Below, in pieces: positions 9,165 to 18,200 of a stretch of 64,000 nucleotides of DNA. Both the position numbers and the translations under genes were made by a program. The notes beneath the pieces were generated by a model. That model ran no database searches and had not been told where the DNA came from. It worked only from the letters and a program-made list of their open reading frames with translations. Positions within the stretch are counted from its first letter, which is position 1; each line of letters opens with the position of its first letter. Source of the DNA: Maribellus luteus. GTDB lineage: Bacteria; Bacteroidota; Bacteroidia; Bacteroidales; Prolixibacteraceae. The stretch is from the NCBI RefSeq assembly GCF_003576475.1, contig NZ_QWGR01000008.1, positions 18,099 to 82,098 of the forward strand. Reading direction: 5' to 3'.

Positions 9165-10204
9165 TAAACTCCGGCGCTCATTTTATCAATAAACCCCAAC
9201 GACTCGTCGTCGATTCTGATCTCTCCTTTGGTGACGTGTCCCAACGTAAAGAAAGGAACGTTCATTTCGCTCATGGCATCCACAAACTTTTCTTCATCGT
9301 TCGGGTTTACCCCCACCAAAATGCGTCCCATCGCTTCGCCAAACAAAAACGAATCGATACGGGTCTCGGCACTCGTGGTTATATCAAAACCCAACTCGTT
9401 GGGAATAGCCGCCCGAAGCAAGGTGAAAAACAATCCGCCTTTTCCGATCGGACTGGCGCTTTCAATCAAAGCTTCTTCGTGCAGTTTCTTTAAACACTGC
9501 TGAATCTTCAGTTCGTCTTCGATGCTGAAAGCCGGCAGCGGCGATTCCGAAATGCCGTGGTAAAATTCCAGGTATTCCGAAGAATTGATATCATCCACCA
9601 TCCTGCCGATCATAAAAATATGATTCCCCTTATTTTTAAAGGAATGTGTTGTTAGCGATGCCCCCGGATTCACCTGCGAAAGCATACTTACAATGATGGT
9701 TGGCGGAACCGGACCATGTTTCGAGAAATGATCGAAACGAATTTTACGGTCCGAAATTTTCAGGTTAAATTTTTGTGCGGCATTCTCCAGGCCCTTTTTT
9801 GCTCCTGAAGCAAGCAAATATCCATTGGGGTCGGCAAAATCGATGTGATACAAAAAGGCACTAACTACACTGGGAGTAGCCCCGTAGCACAACATGTTCC
9901 GAACTGCCCTTGAAATAAGAATCTCAGTAGCCTTTTGCGGATCGCTCTCCAGGTGATGGTGCAAAGCGTGGGTGCTCATCGCCATTTTGGTGCCATTGTT
10001 ATCCAGGTCAAACAAGCCCGTCTCATCTGTGTCGCTATCCCCGATTGCGTCGGGAGAAATATTGTGCTCACTGAAATCGTTAAAGTAGTTAATGGTCGAC
10101 AAATTTGGATTCACCATTAATGAATAGATCACCTCCTCAATGTTCTCAGGCTCAGGAATACTCTCTATCGTGAATTGTTCCTCTGCTTGGATTGTTTCGC
10201 TCAT
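9164..10204 (-). CDS. AIR synthase/PurL-related protein, stand-alone
   Basis: The 346-residue protein resembles the ATP-binding PurM-like fold. Its N-terminal half holds 'AMSTHALHHHLESDPQKATEILISRAVRNMLCYGATP', and its C-terminal half holds 'ASPIGKGGLFFTLLRAAIPNELGFDI' and 'DSFLFGEAMGRILVGVNPNDEEKF'. True PurL proteins of this phylum are about 1200 residues, and PurM carries a complete nucleotide motif that is only partly recognisable here. It is therefore better called AIR-synthase-related than a purine enzyme. It is first in a likely operon with menG and porT, coupled to menG through TAATG. Its actual reaction is unknown. Confidence 0.8.
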   Translation of the reverse strand: MSETIQAEEQFTIESIPEPENIEEVIYSLMVNPNLSTINYFNDFSEHNISPDAIGDSDTDETGLFDLDNNGTKMAMSTHALHHHLESDPQKATEILISRAVRNMLCYGATPSVVSAFLYHIDFADPNGYLLASGAKKGLENAAQKFNLKISDRKIRFDHFSKHGPVPPTIIVSMLSQVNPGASLTTHSFKNKGNHIFMIGRMVDDINSSEYLEFYHGISESPLPAFSIEDELKIQQCLKKLHEEALIESASPIGKGGLFFTLLRAAIPNELGFDITTSAETRIDSFLFGEAMGRILVGVNPNDEEKFVDAMSEMNVPFFTLGHVTKGEIRIDDESLGFIDKMSAGV

Positions 10205-10235
10205 ATGCCTTGTTATTTCAGATACTAAGTACGAA

Positions 10236-10243
10236 CAAAGGTA
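10236..10243 (-). promoter_or_regulatory. -7 promoter box of the AIR-synthase-like/menG/porT operon
   Basis: On the minus strand the sequence TACCTTTG matches the Bacteroidota TAnnTTTG element, about 30 bases before the ATG at 10204. No clear -33 TTG was found at the normal distance. Confidence 0.45.
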
Positions 10244-10315
10244 ATTAAGTCCCTTGTTTCTCCATAAAAATAGATGTTTTTTTTAATTTCGCATCACGTC
10301 AAAATTATTTCAAAA

Positions 10316-11077
10316 ATGAACAAAATTGCTTTAATCACAGGTGCTACTGCAGGTATTGGCAGGGCAACTGCCAGAGCCCTCGCGGCAAATGGGTTTGATC
10401 TCATACTTACCGGCCGCAGAAAAGATCGTTTGGATGAACTGGAAACAGAAATCAAAAAAACAAGCAATTGCCGGGTTATTACCCTGAATTTTGACATCCG
10501 AAATCTTGACGAAACAACCCAGGCATACAACGCATTGCCGGAAGAATGGAAGGCAGTTGATGTGCTGATCAACAACGCAGGGCTGGCTGTTGGCATGGAG
10601 CCCATACAGGAAGGTTTTGTCGATGACTGGGAACGCATGATCGACACCAATGTAAAAGGCTTGCTTTACATCACACGTTTGGTTTCTCCGCAAATGGTGA
10701 AACAGGGATCCGGGCATATTGTAAACATTTCTTCCATAGCAGGAAAAGAAGCCTATGCCAAAGGAAACGTTTATTGCGCCACCAAACATGCCGTGCAGGC
10801 TCTTACCCAGGGAATGCGTATCGATCTTTTGCAACACGGAATTAAAGTAAGCTCAGTGGCTCCTGGCGCTGTTGAAACAGAGTTCTCGGTGGTGCGTTTT
10901 AAAGGCGACAATGATAAAGCTGATGGTGTTTACAAAGGTTTTACCCCATTGTTTGCGGAAGACATTGCAGAAACGATCCTTTTTATTGTTACAAGGCCAC
11001 CGCATGTAAACATCGACGATGTGTTAATTATGCCAACCGCTCAGGCCTTCACCCGGCAATTTCACCGCGAGGAATAA
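10316..11077 (+). CDS. Short-chain dehydrogenase/reductase (classical SDR)
   Basis: The ATG at 10316 gives 253 residues starting MNKIALITGATAGIGR, with the cofactor motif right at the N-terminus as the family requires. The ATG at 10274 would add 14 unlikely residues. The Rossmann motif TGATAGIGR (8-16), the NNAG motif (87-90), the catalytic serine in NISSIAG (about 139-140) and YCATK (Tyr153, Lys157) are all present. Arg34-Arg35 after the second strand suggests preference for NADP(H). It resembles the YdfG/serine-3-dehydrogenase branch, but the substrate is not determined. Its 3' end overlaps the convergent glycosyltransferase by 16 bases. Confidence 0.92.
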   Translation: MNKIALITGATAGIGRATARALAANGFDLILTGRRKDRLDELETEIKKTSNCRVITLNFDIRNLDETTQAYNALPEEWKAVDVLINNAGLAVGMEPIQEGFVDDWERMIDTNVKGLLYITRLVSPQMVKQGSGHIVNISSIAGKEAYAKGNVYCATKHAVQALTQGMRIDLLQHGIKVSSVAPGAVETEFSVVRFKGDNDKADGVYKGFTPLFAEDIAETILFIVTRPPHVNIDDVLIMPTAQAFTRQFHREE

Positions 11078-12054
11078 ACTTCGGAAAGACGGGCAGCCTC
11101 CACTTTGGAGCTCCAGTTTTGAGCAACTTCTTTTCTGGCAGCCTCTCCCAAATGACTTAGCTTTCCGTCCATTAGTTGCACCAGGATGGCTTGCAGCTGG
11201 TCGCGGTTACCTGACTCAAACAGATAGCCGGTTTTGCCGTCAACAATTAAATCGGAGTGAATGCCCACATCCTTTGTTGCCACAACGTTGCAGCTGCACG
11301 ACATTGCTTCGGCACATACCAGCGAAAACCCTTCGGTATAAGAAGGTACAACAACCGTGTGAGCCGCCTGGTAAAAGTCAACAATACCCGTTGTTTCATT
11401 TAAGAAATAGATTTGATTTGCGGCATTGTTATCGCTCACAATCTTCCTTAACTCTTTTAGAAACGGAGGTTTATCCACCTTCCCAATAATCACCAGCGCC
11501 CACTCCGGAAACTCACCAATAACCGGGGCCAAAGCCTCTGCCAAAAGTTTTTGTCCTTTAGCTTCCCGCACCCTTCCGGCACAAAGAATGATATTACGCT
11601 GTTGTATTTCGGGAACAGACTTTTTCTCTCCGGGGATAAAGACATGCTGATCAACCCCGTGCCCGATCACAACCGCTTTGCACGGAATAGTACTCAGCAT
11701 TCGTTGCGTGAGCGAAACCACCACATCGGCCTTTTTCAAAAGAAAGCGGGTAATTGCCGACGGCATATTGTCGGCATGCTTGGTAAAAAGAAGCTTAAAA
11801 TTTCCGCCCAGCAAACGAAGAAGTAAGGCAAAAAGCATTTCATTGTTCCGATGACAATGCAATACAAAACGCTGCTTTTGAGCCACCAGTTTCAACACGC
11901 TGACTAACGAAATCTTCCTTCCCTTAACACCATAGCCCAAAATAGATGCATCGAAATCGGTCTGCAAAAAAGGCATAATATTTTCGAGGCTCGTGGTAAC
12001 TCCGGTTCTTCGTCCGTGAAAATGCGTATGTATTAATATCGGTGGTACTTCCAT
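11062..12054 (-). CDS. Glycosyltransferase family 4-like
   Basis: A 330-residue GT-B fold protein. The N-terminal domain shows the short 'HTHFHGRRTGVTTS' loop and 'FVLHCHRNNEM'. The C-terminal domain has 'ILCAGRVREAKGQKLLAEAL' and the donor-binding EX7E-type region 'PSYTEGFSLVCAEAMSCSCNVVAT', diagnostic of GT4. It would transfer a sugar from a nucleotide donor, probably in lipopolysaccharide or surface glycan synthesis; donor and acceptor are not readable. It stands alone, convergent with the SDR gene, and not in a polysaccharide cluster. Confidence 0.9.
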   Translation of the reverse strand: MEVPPILIHTHFHGRRTGVTTSLENIMPFLQTDFDASILGYGVKGRKISLVSVLKLVAQKQRFVLHCHRNNEMLFALLLRLLGGNFKLLFTKHADNMPSAITRFLLKKADVVVSLTQRMLSTIPCKAVVIGHGVDQHVFIPGEKKSVPEIQQRNIILCAGRVREAKGQKLLAEALAPVIGEFPEWALVIIGKVDKPPFLKELRKIVSDNNAANQIYFLNETTGIVDFYQAAHTVVVPSYTEGFSLVCAEAMSCSCNVVATKDVGIHSDLIVDGKTGYLFESGNRDQLQAILVQLMDGKLSHLGEAARKEVAQNWSSKVEAARLSEVYSSR

Positions 12055-12334
12055 AAAAATGTACGCTGAATTTCGCTAAATTTGCTATGGTTCTTATCCC
12101 TTTGACCTTAGTCGGTCTGATTTGCTAAAAGTAATCAATTTCCGAAGAACCGAAAGAAAGATAAACCCCGGCGGGGAAATAAAATACCTGCAAGCGGAAA
12201 TGTATCATGAAAGAAAAAGAGCCAATATGTCCTTGCGGTGTAATTTCCGGACCAAAATTCAGACCGATGGAAACGACGAAGCAAACCAATAAAAAATGAT
12301 TCTTAAAAGCTTTAACACTCAAAATAAGTAATGA
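12055..12334. other. Intergenic region upstream of the LytS-type kinase
   Basis: No firm gene. It includes a short GC hairpin (CCCCGGCGGGG near 12165) and a 65-codon minus-strand open frame (12125-12322). That frame starts only 12 bases from the kinase start on the other strand, which makes a real divergent gene unlikely. Confidence 0.4.
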
Positions 12335-13390
12335 ATGTCGGAAAGGATACTAAATAAAAGAAACTATATAATCGGACACGTTGTTTTTTGGATCATAAGC
12401 GCTTCATTCTTTTGCATTATCTTTTACTTCAACAGTAAAAGCTTTAATACATCATTGGTAGCTAAGGCAATTATCACCAACATTGGGTTTGCAGCCAGCG
12501 TTTACATCAACCTTTACGTACTAATTCCACGCTTTCTGAAAAAGAAGAGCTATATCTTTTATTTCTTTTGGCTGATTGTAACGCTATCTGCCAGCAGCCT
12601 TTTGGTGCAGCTGATCATCGTTTATCCGCTGCGAAATGTACTGCACGTTTCTGAAGAATTCGCCAGTTTTAATACCAACACCCACTCAGCCTTCTTTTTT
12701 GTAACCCTCATTTATGTGGGTATTTTCTCCTTTTTTAAAATGGTGAAAGACTGGATTGCCATGCAGGATTTGAATTTCAAGCTTGCAAAAATTGAAAAAC
12801 AAAAGCTGGAAGCGGAGTTAACCACCCTCAAAGGTCAGTTAAATCCTCACTTCCTTTTTAACTCATTAAACAACATCTACTCTCTTGCGCTGGTAAAATC
12901 AGACAAGGTGCCTGAACTGATTCTGAAGCTCTCTGATTTAATGCGCCATATTATTTACGAATCGCGGGAAGACTTTATTTCCCTGCAGAAAGAAATCGAG
13001 TTTGTCGACAATTTTATCGCCCTGCAAAAGATCCGGGTATCCGATCAAACCAGTATCATTTACGAGAAAATAGGTGATGTACCTTCGGCCCGAATTGCCC
13101 CTTTATTATTCGAACCCTTTATCGATAACGCATTTAAACACGGTATCCCGGGCGATATTGACAAGGACTATATCCGGATAAGTTTTGATTTCCAACAGGA
13201 CTCTTCCGTCGTTTTTCATATTGAAAACAATTACTCGGAGGTTGAGAAATGGAATACAAAACATTCAGGTATTGGGCTTCAAAATGTGAAACAACGCTTA
13301 TCGCTTCTTTATAAAAAGGATGAATTTAAACTGGATATAAAACGGGAATATCCTGTATTTGGAGTAAAACTACATCTTAAGCTAAAATAA
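12335..13390 (+). CDS. LytS/YehU-type sensor histidine kinase
   Basis: The 351-residue protein has four predicted membrane segments in residues 10-135, a short coiled linker (about 145-165), then the His_kinase domain. That domain contains the phosphoacceptor box LKGQLNPHFLFNSLNN (His172) and an ATPase domain with 'EPFIDNAFKHGI' (N-box) and 'GIGLQNVKQRLSLLY' (G-box). It has no periplasmic sensor domain, so the membrane segments probably sense the signal. The LytTR regulator follows after 13 bases, forming a clear two-gene operon. Confidence 0.95.
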   Translation: MSERILNKRNYIIGHVVFWIISASFFCIIFYFNSKSFNTSLVAKAIITNIGFAASVYINLYVLIPRFLKKKSYIFYFFWLIVTLSASSLLVQLIIVYPLRNVLHVSEEFASFNTNTHSAFFFVTLIYVGIFSFFKMVKDWIAMQDLNFKLAKIEKQKLEAELTTLKGQLNPHFLFNSLNNIYSLALVKSDKVPELILKLSDLMRHIIYESREDFISLQKEIEFVDNFIALQKIRVSDQTSIIYEKIGDVPSARIAPLLFEPFIDNAFKHGIPGDIDKDYIRISFDFQQDSSVVFHIENNYSEVEKWNTKHSGIGLQNVKQRLSLLYKKDEFKLDIKREYPVFGVKLHLKLK

Positions 13391-13403
13391 ATTTTAAGCT
13401 GAT

Positions 13404-14120
13404 ATGAATATAAATGCGCTGATTATAGATGACGAACCTTTGGCACAGGACGTAATAAAACAATATGCTCAAAAATTGCCTGATTTAAAGATTGCGGCCA
13501 CCTGTAGCGAAGCAATTTGTGCCCACAGGATTTTGCAGGAACAATCCATTGATCTGATATTTTTGGACATTAATATGCCCAAACTGTCAGGTATCTCTTT
13601 CTTAAAAAACCTGAACAATCCACCTTTGGTGATCTTTACTACCGCTTATTCGGAGTATGCACTCGAAGGTTTTGAATTAAATGCGGTTGATTACCTGAAG
13701 AAGCCTTTTTCATTTGAGCGCTTTTGCAAAGCCTTTTACCGGGCCGAAGAACTTCTGCTGTTAAAAAGGAAAGCAGTGACTCAACCAGGTGAATCGGACG
13801 CAAAATTTCTCTTTATAAAATCAAATAAGAAAAACTACAAAATCAATTTCGCTGACATCATGTTTGTCGAAGGCCTGGGCGATTACATTAAAATACACAT
13901 CAAAGAGAATCACTACGTCACCAACCTGTCAATGAAACGGATATTGGATCTGTTGCCTGCCGATTTGTTCTACCGTATCCACAAATCCTACATCATCTCG
14001 CTGCATAACATCGAATCAGTGGAAGGAAACATGGTTTCGATCGAAGGAAACAAACTTCCGATAGGCAACAGCTACCGCCAGGATTTTTTTGACTTTATAA
14101 ACCGCTTTTCAGCTGATTAA
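13404..14120 (+). CDS. LytTR-family response regulator
   Basis: The 238-residue protein has an N-terminal receiver domain with the acidic pair Asp9-Asp10, the phosphorylation site Asp55 in FLDINMP and the conserved Lys in 'DYLKKPF'. A C-terminal LytTR DNA-binding domain (about 135-235) follows, with 'ILFVEGLGDYIKIHI'-like and 'FYRIHKSYIISLHNIE' strands. It is the partner of the kinase immediately upstream. Targets cannot be read directly. The two downstream units, nitroreductase and giant secreted protein, lie on the opposite strand, so regulation of either is only a possibility. Confidence 0.95.
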   Translation: MNINALIIDDEPLAQDVIKQYAQKLPDLKIAATCSEAICAHRILQEQSIDLIFLDINMPKLSGISFLKNLNNPPLVIFTTAYSEYALEGFELNAVDYLKKPFSFERFCKAFYRAEELLLLKRKAVTQPGESDAKFLFIKSNKKNYKINFADIMFVEGLGDYIKIHIKENHYVTNLSMKRILDLLPADLFYRIHKSYIISLHNIESVEGNMVSIEGNKLPIGNSYRQDFFDFINRFSAD

Positions 14121-14123
14121 CGC

Positions 14124-14864
14124 CTATTTTAAGAAGCCTTGTTGCTTTAATACCTCGAGTATTTTTGCGGAGAAAAACTCATTATCGGCCTTTTTGTAGC
14201 GAACATCGGTAAATACTTGTGCCAAGGTTTCCTTTGCATTCTCCGCCACAAACTTCCTTGACGACTCCAGCCCTTCCTTAAAGCGATATAAGCCGCTTAT
14301 ATCGTCGTTACTGTAGTCTTGGTAAGATTCTTCATGAATGATCCCTTTCAACGGAATACGGTCTGTTAATTCGGGATTCTCGGCAGGATAGCCCAATGCA
14401 ATGGTCGTAACAGGAAAAGTGCGCTTCGGCAAATTCAATAGTTCAATAATTTCACCTGCATTGTATGTGGTGGTCCCCAGGTAACAAATACCCAACCCGG
14501 CGTTCTCAGCTGCTACACAAATATTCTGGGCAAATAAAAGCGCATCAATTAATGCAGTGGTAAACGACAAAAGATTATCATAACCGGGTTCAGCATTACT
14601 TGCTGTGCACCATTTTGAAAAACGGTTAAAATCTGCAACTATAGTTAGCAGTACAGGGGCATTTTTGGCAACGGGTTGATTAAAATGCAAGGGAGCCAAT
14701 TGAGCTTTCATTTCCTCCTTCCGTGTAATAACCACACTATAAAGCTGCATATTACCAGTTGTTGAAGCTCTTGTGCCTGAGTAAATAATAGACTCCAGTA
14801 ACTTCTGATCCACTTCCTGATCCTTAAATTTCCGAATGGTGACGTGCTTATTTAATAGTTCCAT
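14124..14864 (-). CDS. Nitroreductase-family FMN oxidoreductase
   Basis: The 246-residue length and architecture match the NfsA/FRP-like NADPH:FMN oxidoreductases. The protein has N-terminal 'HVTIRKFKDQEVD', an FMN-contacting 'TRASTTGNMQLYSVVI', then 'AENAGLGICYLGT' and 'TTIALGYPAENPE', conserved in the family. It presumably reduces flavin, nitro compounds or quinones at the expense of NAD(P)H in the cytoplasm. Its stop lies three bases from that of the response regulator, in convergent orientation. The physiological substrate is unknown. Confidence 0.9.
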   Translation of the reverse strand: MELLNKHVTIRKFKDQEVDQKLLESIIYSGTRASTTGNMQLYSVVITRKEEMKAQLAPLHFNQPVAKNAPVLLTIVADFNRFSKWCTASNAEPGYDNLLSFTTALIDALLFAQNICVAAENAGLGICYLGTTTYNAGEIIELLNLPKRTFPVTTIALGYPAENPELTDRIPLKGIIHEESYQDYSNDDISGLYRFKEGLESSRKFVAENAKETLAQVFTDVRYKKADNEFFSAKILEVLKQQGFLK

Positions 14865-15163
14865 TTTATGCGAGTTTTGTGCAAAAGTACATTTTGTAAG
14901 CTACTATCCGGCATCTACCAATAAAACATTTATGACTCCAGGAAGTCACCAACAGGCACAAAAGTATTATTCGGACCTAACTTAACTCTCCCTCTTCTCC
15001 ATTCAGTGTATAGCAACTCATATATACACAAGAATTTGAAAAAAGTAAGAGAACAAGAAATAAAAAATAAGGAATTACGAATAATGAGGTATAGAAGATT
15101 GAATAATCTGAGCCAACATTTTCTGATTTCTTATTCCTTATTCGATGTATCTTATTAAAAATA
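14865..15163. repeat. Gap with copy A of the AATAAGGAAT dispersed repeat
   Basis: No gene was found. Between 15031 and 15155 there is an imperfect inverted arrangement with 'AAGAAATAAAAAATAAGGAA' on one side and 'GATTTCTTATTCCTTATTCG' on the other. Related copies lie at 27745-27915, 34241-34330 and 48635-48772. The first 150 bases (the nitroreductase upstream region) show no clear TAnnTTTG box. Confidence 0.65.
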
Positions 15164-15194
15164 AAAAAGGGAAGCCATCCGGCTTCCCCTTTTT
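15164..15194 (-). terminator. Terminator of the giant secreted protein gene
   Basis: A strong stem (AAAAAGGGAAGCC / GGCTTCCCCTTTTT, loop ATCC) lies about 18 bases after the stop at 15212. Its arms carry the A and T tracts themselves, so it can work in both directions. Confidence 0.85.
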
Positions 15195-15211
15195 AATCAA
15201 TCAATTCGGTA

Positions 15212-18200
15212 TTACCTCTTAATAATCCTTTCTGATTTAACGATTTCGTCGTTAGCAATTAATGTAACAACGTAAACGCCAGTTACCAGATTTCCAGTAC
15301 GTATTTCGTAAGTTGGATTTTCAATATCCAGTACACGTTGACCAGCGATGTTAGAAACAATCACTCTGTCAAGTTTTTGTGCATTGTCAATTCTGATAAA
15401 GCTGCTGAATGGGTTCGGATATACTTTGAACTCAACAGTTTCAATATCTGTGATATCAGTTACGAAATCACCAGTTGTGAATTCCCAAGCATAAGACATT
15501 TTACCATCCCATGGCAGACCATCACCCATTACTACGCCACTATCAACTGCAACTACATAAGTTGTGAATCTATCCAGACCACCTAGTTGTGAGTCATATA
15601 CATAATCAACAGTAACAGTATTACCACTAACCATTTCAGGTGTTATCGTAATAGTCAAAGTTGCATTGGCTGAATCCTTCTTAGTAACAGTCAGAACACC
15701 TGCTTCGTTGAAAGTAACATCATCTTTAAATGTGATTACAAATGTCGGATGGTTGTCAGTGATAGTACCCATTGGACTAACTGTATCCAACTCAGGTTGG
15801 TAACGCATCATTTCTTTAACATGTAACATCAACATTACATCACATCCGGTTTCTGTATCAATGTATGGGATTTCATAATCACCTCCATAAACTACAGTAT
15901 CCATTTCAACACCCGCATCAGTATAAGTATAAGTTGTTGAATCATCAACATAAATACTGATAGTATCGTAAGCCATCGGCTCAATTGCACGTTCAACAGT
16001 TACAGAACCGCTATAACCGCAATACATTCTGGCTTCTACGTTCAGGTCGTACATTCCCGGATCAACAGTGAATGCTGCGCTACCACCTACTTCAGCAACA
16101 TTGGCTTGTTCATCACCAAGTGTTACCACAAACGGAGCTACACCACTATTTACGGTTACAGTTACGATCGACTGACAAGCTTCAGTAGCAGCTACTTCAT
16201 AAGAAACAGCAGTAGAAGAGAATACTGAATCGAAAGTCATTGTATCAGGTTCAGACATACAACCTAAAGTATCTACTACCATGAATACCCAATGTTTGTC
16301 ATCCACATTCTCAGTATCGTAAGTAAACATCTGGTTCAAAGGAATGCTTGAAGTGAACCATACAGGATGTTTGGTCCATGCAGGATTAACCTGATCTTCA
16401 ATTTCTTTGTACCAAACCTGGAATGAACGTCCTTCAGTACCTGTAGCAGTTACCAGTGCAGATGCTTTTGGATCGTCTTTACAAGTAGTGTTTTTAACCG
16501 TCATTTCAACTTCAACAGGCGCTACAACAAAGGTATCAGCTGAAGTTTCACATCCGTTTGCATCCCTTGCATAAATAGTATAGTAAAGATCACCGTAGCC
16601 ATTGAATGTTCTGGTGTATCCCCAAATATCATCAGACAAGCTGTCTACTCTTTGAGTAAGAGCTTCGTCAGTGAAAGCTTCCCATTTGTATTCATACAAT
16701 GGTTTGTTATCAGGACCTGTACCAAATGGTGTACCACCGCTTACTACTTCCAGTTCAAACAAGCCACCTTGATCATTCGGACAAATAAATGAGTTTTGTT
16801 TGTCTTTTAATTCTACAACAAACGGTTCTGGCTGTAGTACATATTGATGATAAACTACAGATTCACAACCTTCAGCATCTGTGATGACGATTGAGTATTT
16901 ATCAGCAGCAGTCATCGTTGCTGTATTTGTTTTATTGGTTGATGCCAATAAACCTTCTAAATTGATGCCTGAGCTAGCAGTTCTAGTATATGTTTTGTCT
17001 ACTACTGTTTCACCATCGTAAGCAACACCATATACACGAATTGTCCAAGGACTACCGTTACCACCTGTAATGCTTCCAATAGTAATGCTACCGTCAGCAT
17101 AAGCATAACACTCAGCTTCTATCTGTCCAAGGCTAGCAGCTACAATTGGATCTGGTTCCAAAACAGTTGTTCTGTGATGCATAATCGGAGTACCATTTTC
17201 ATCGGTAGAGAAACCAACAATACATCCTACAGAGTCCATTACATAACCTACCCAAGTTGCAGCAGTAACTTCAAAAACAGGATCTTTTTGCCATTTCAAA
17301 CCATTGATATAAGTAGCATAATCCAAATGATCTGGGAACAAATGTGATCCAGGACTAGGAACCAAAGTTGAATCCACCGCGTACATGTACCCACCGTCGC
17401 TGTATTGAACACCACCTGTTGCATGGATTTCGATTTTTCCTTTACCGTCGTAGCAAAGTGCATTCTCAAGTCTTTCAACTACAACCAGTTTCAGGGTATC
17501 AGGATTTTCGATCTCACCAGACTCTTTGTAGATCCAGCAACCGTTATAATCCTTAATATGGATAGTATAGTGACCATACACTAAATTGTCAAAAGTGAAA
17601 GCATCGTCAGTTGTTTCAAACCATGTTACGCTGTTGTATACTTCAGAATAAGTACCAGGTGCTAAAGTTTGCAACGACGCATCATAATCAGCAGGCCCTT
17701 CCAATCCAACCAAGTAGCCTTGGAAGTTGTCGCTTGTAAGACCAGGAGTTCCACCACTGATGTTTGTCAATTCAATCTTACCAGTTGCGGTATTATGACA
17801 TTGAACATCTACCCAATTTACATTGTAGGCAATAGGAGCAGGTTCACCAACGGTAACTTCCTCAATAGCAAAACATGCACTATTTGAGTTCTGATAAGGA
17901 GCAAACTGTCCCCAAACTGACTCGTTGCTAGCATAGCCGCTATAAGTAGTCACAGGGTTTGCGTATCCTGTACCAGCGATATCTGTGCTTCTCTCGTAAA
18001 CTTTGATTACATAATCACCTGCAGCTAAATTATCAAATACGAATCCGTTTACAGGAATTACATTCACAGTTTGAGTTTCTAATTTGTTAGCACCTTGCCA
18101 CAATTCAACATAATAATGAAATACGTTAGTAAGCTCAGCGATATTCCAACCGCCAGCTATGTTAAATGTGATAGATCCGTCATCAGTTACACCTTCGTGC

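Noticed and set aside
12125..12322. A 65-codon minus-strand frame with a hydrophobic start
   Set aside because: It begins 12 bases from the divergent kinase start, leaving no room for promoters, and matches nothing I recognise.
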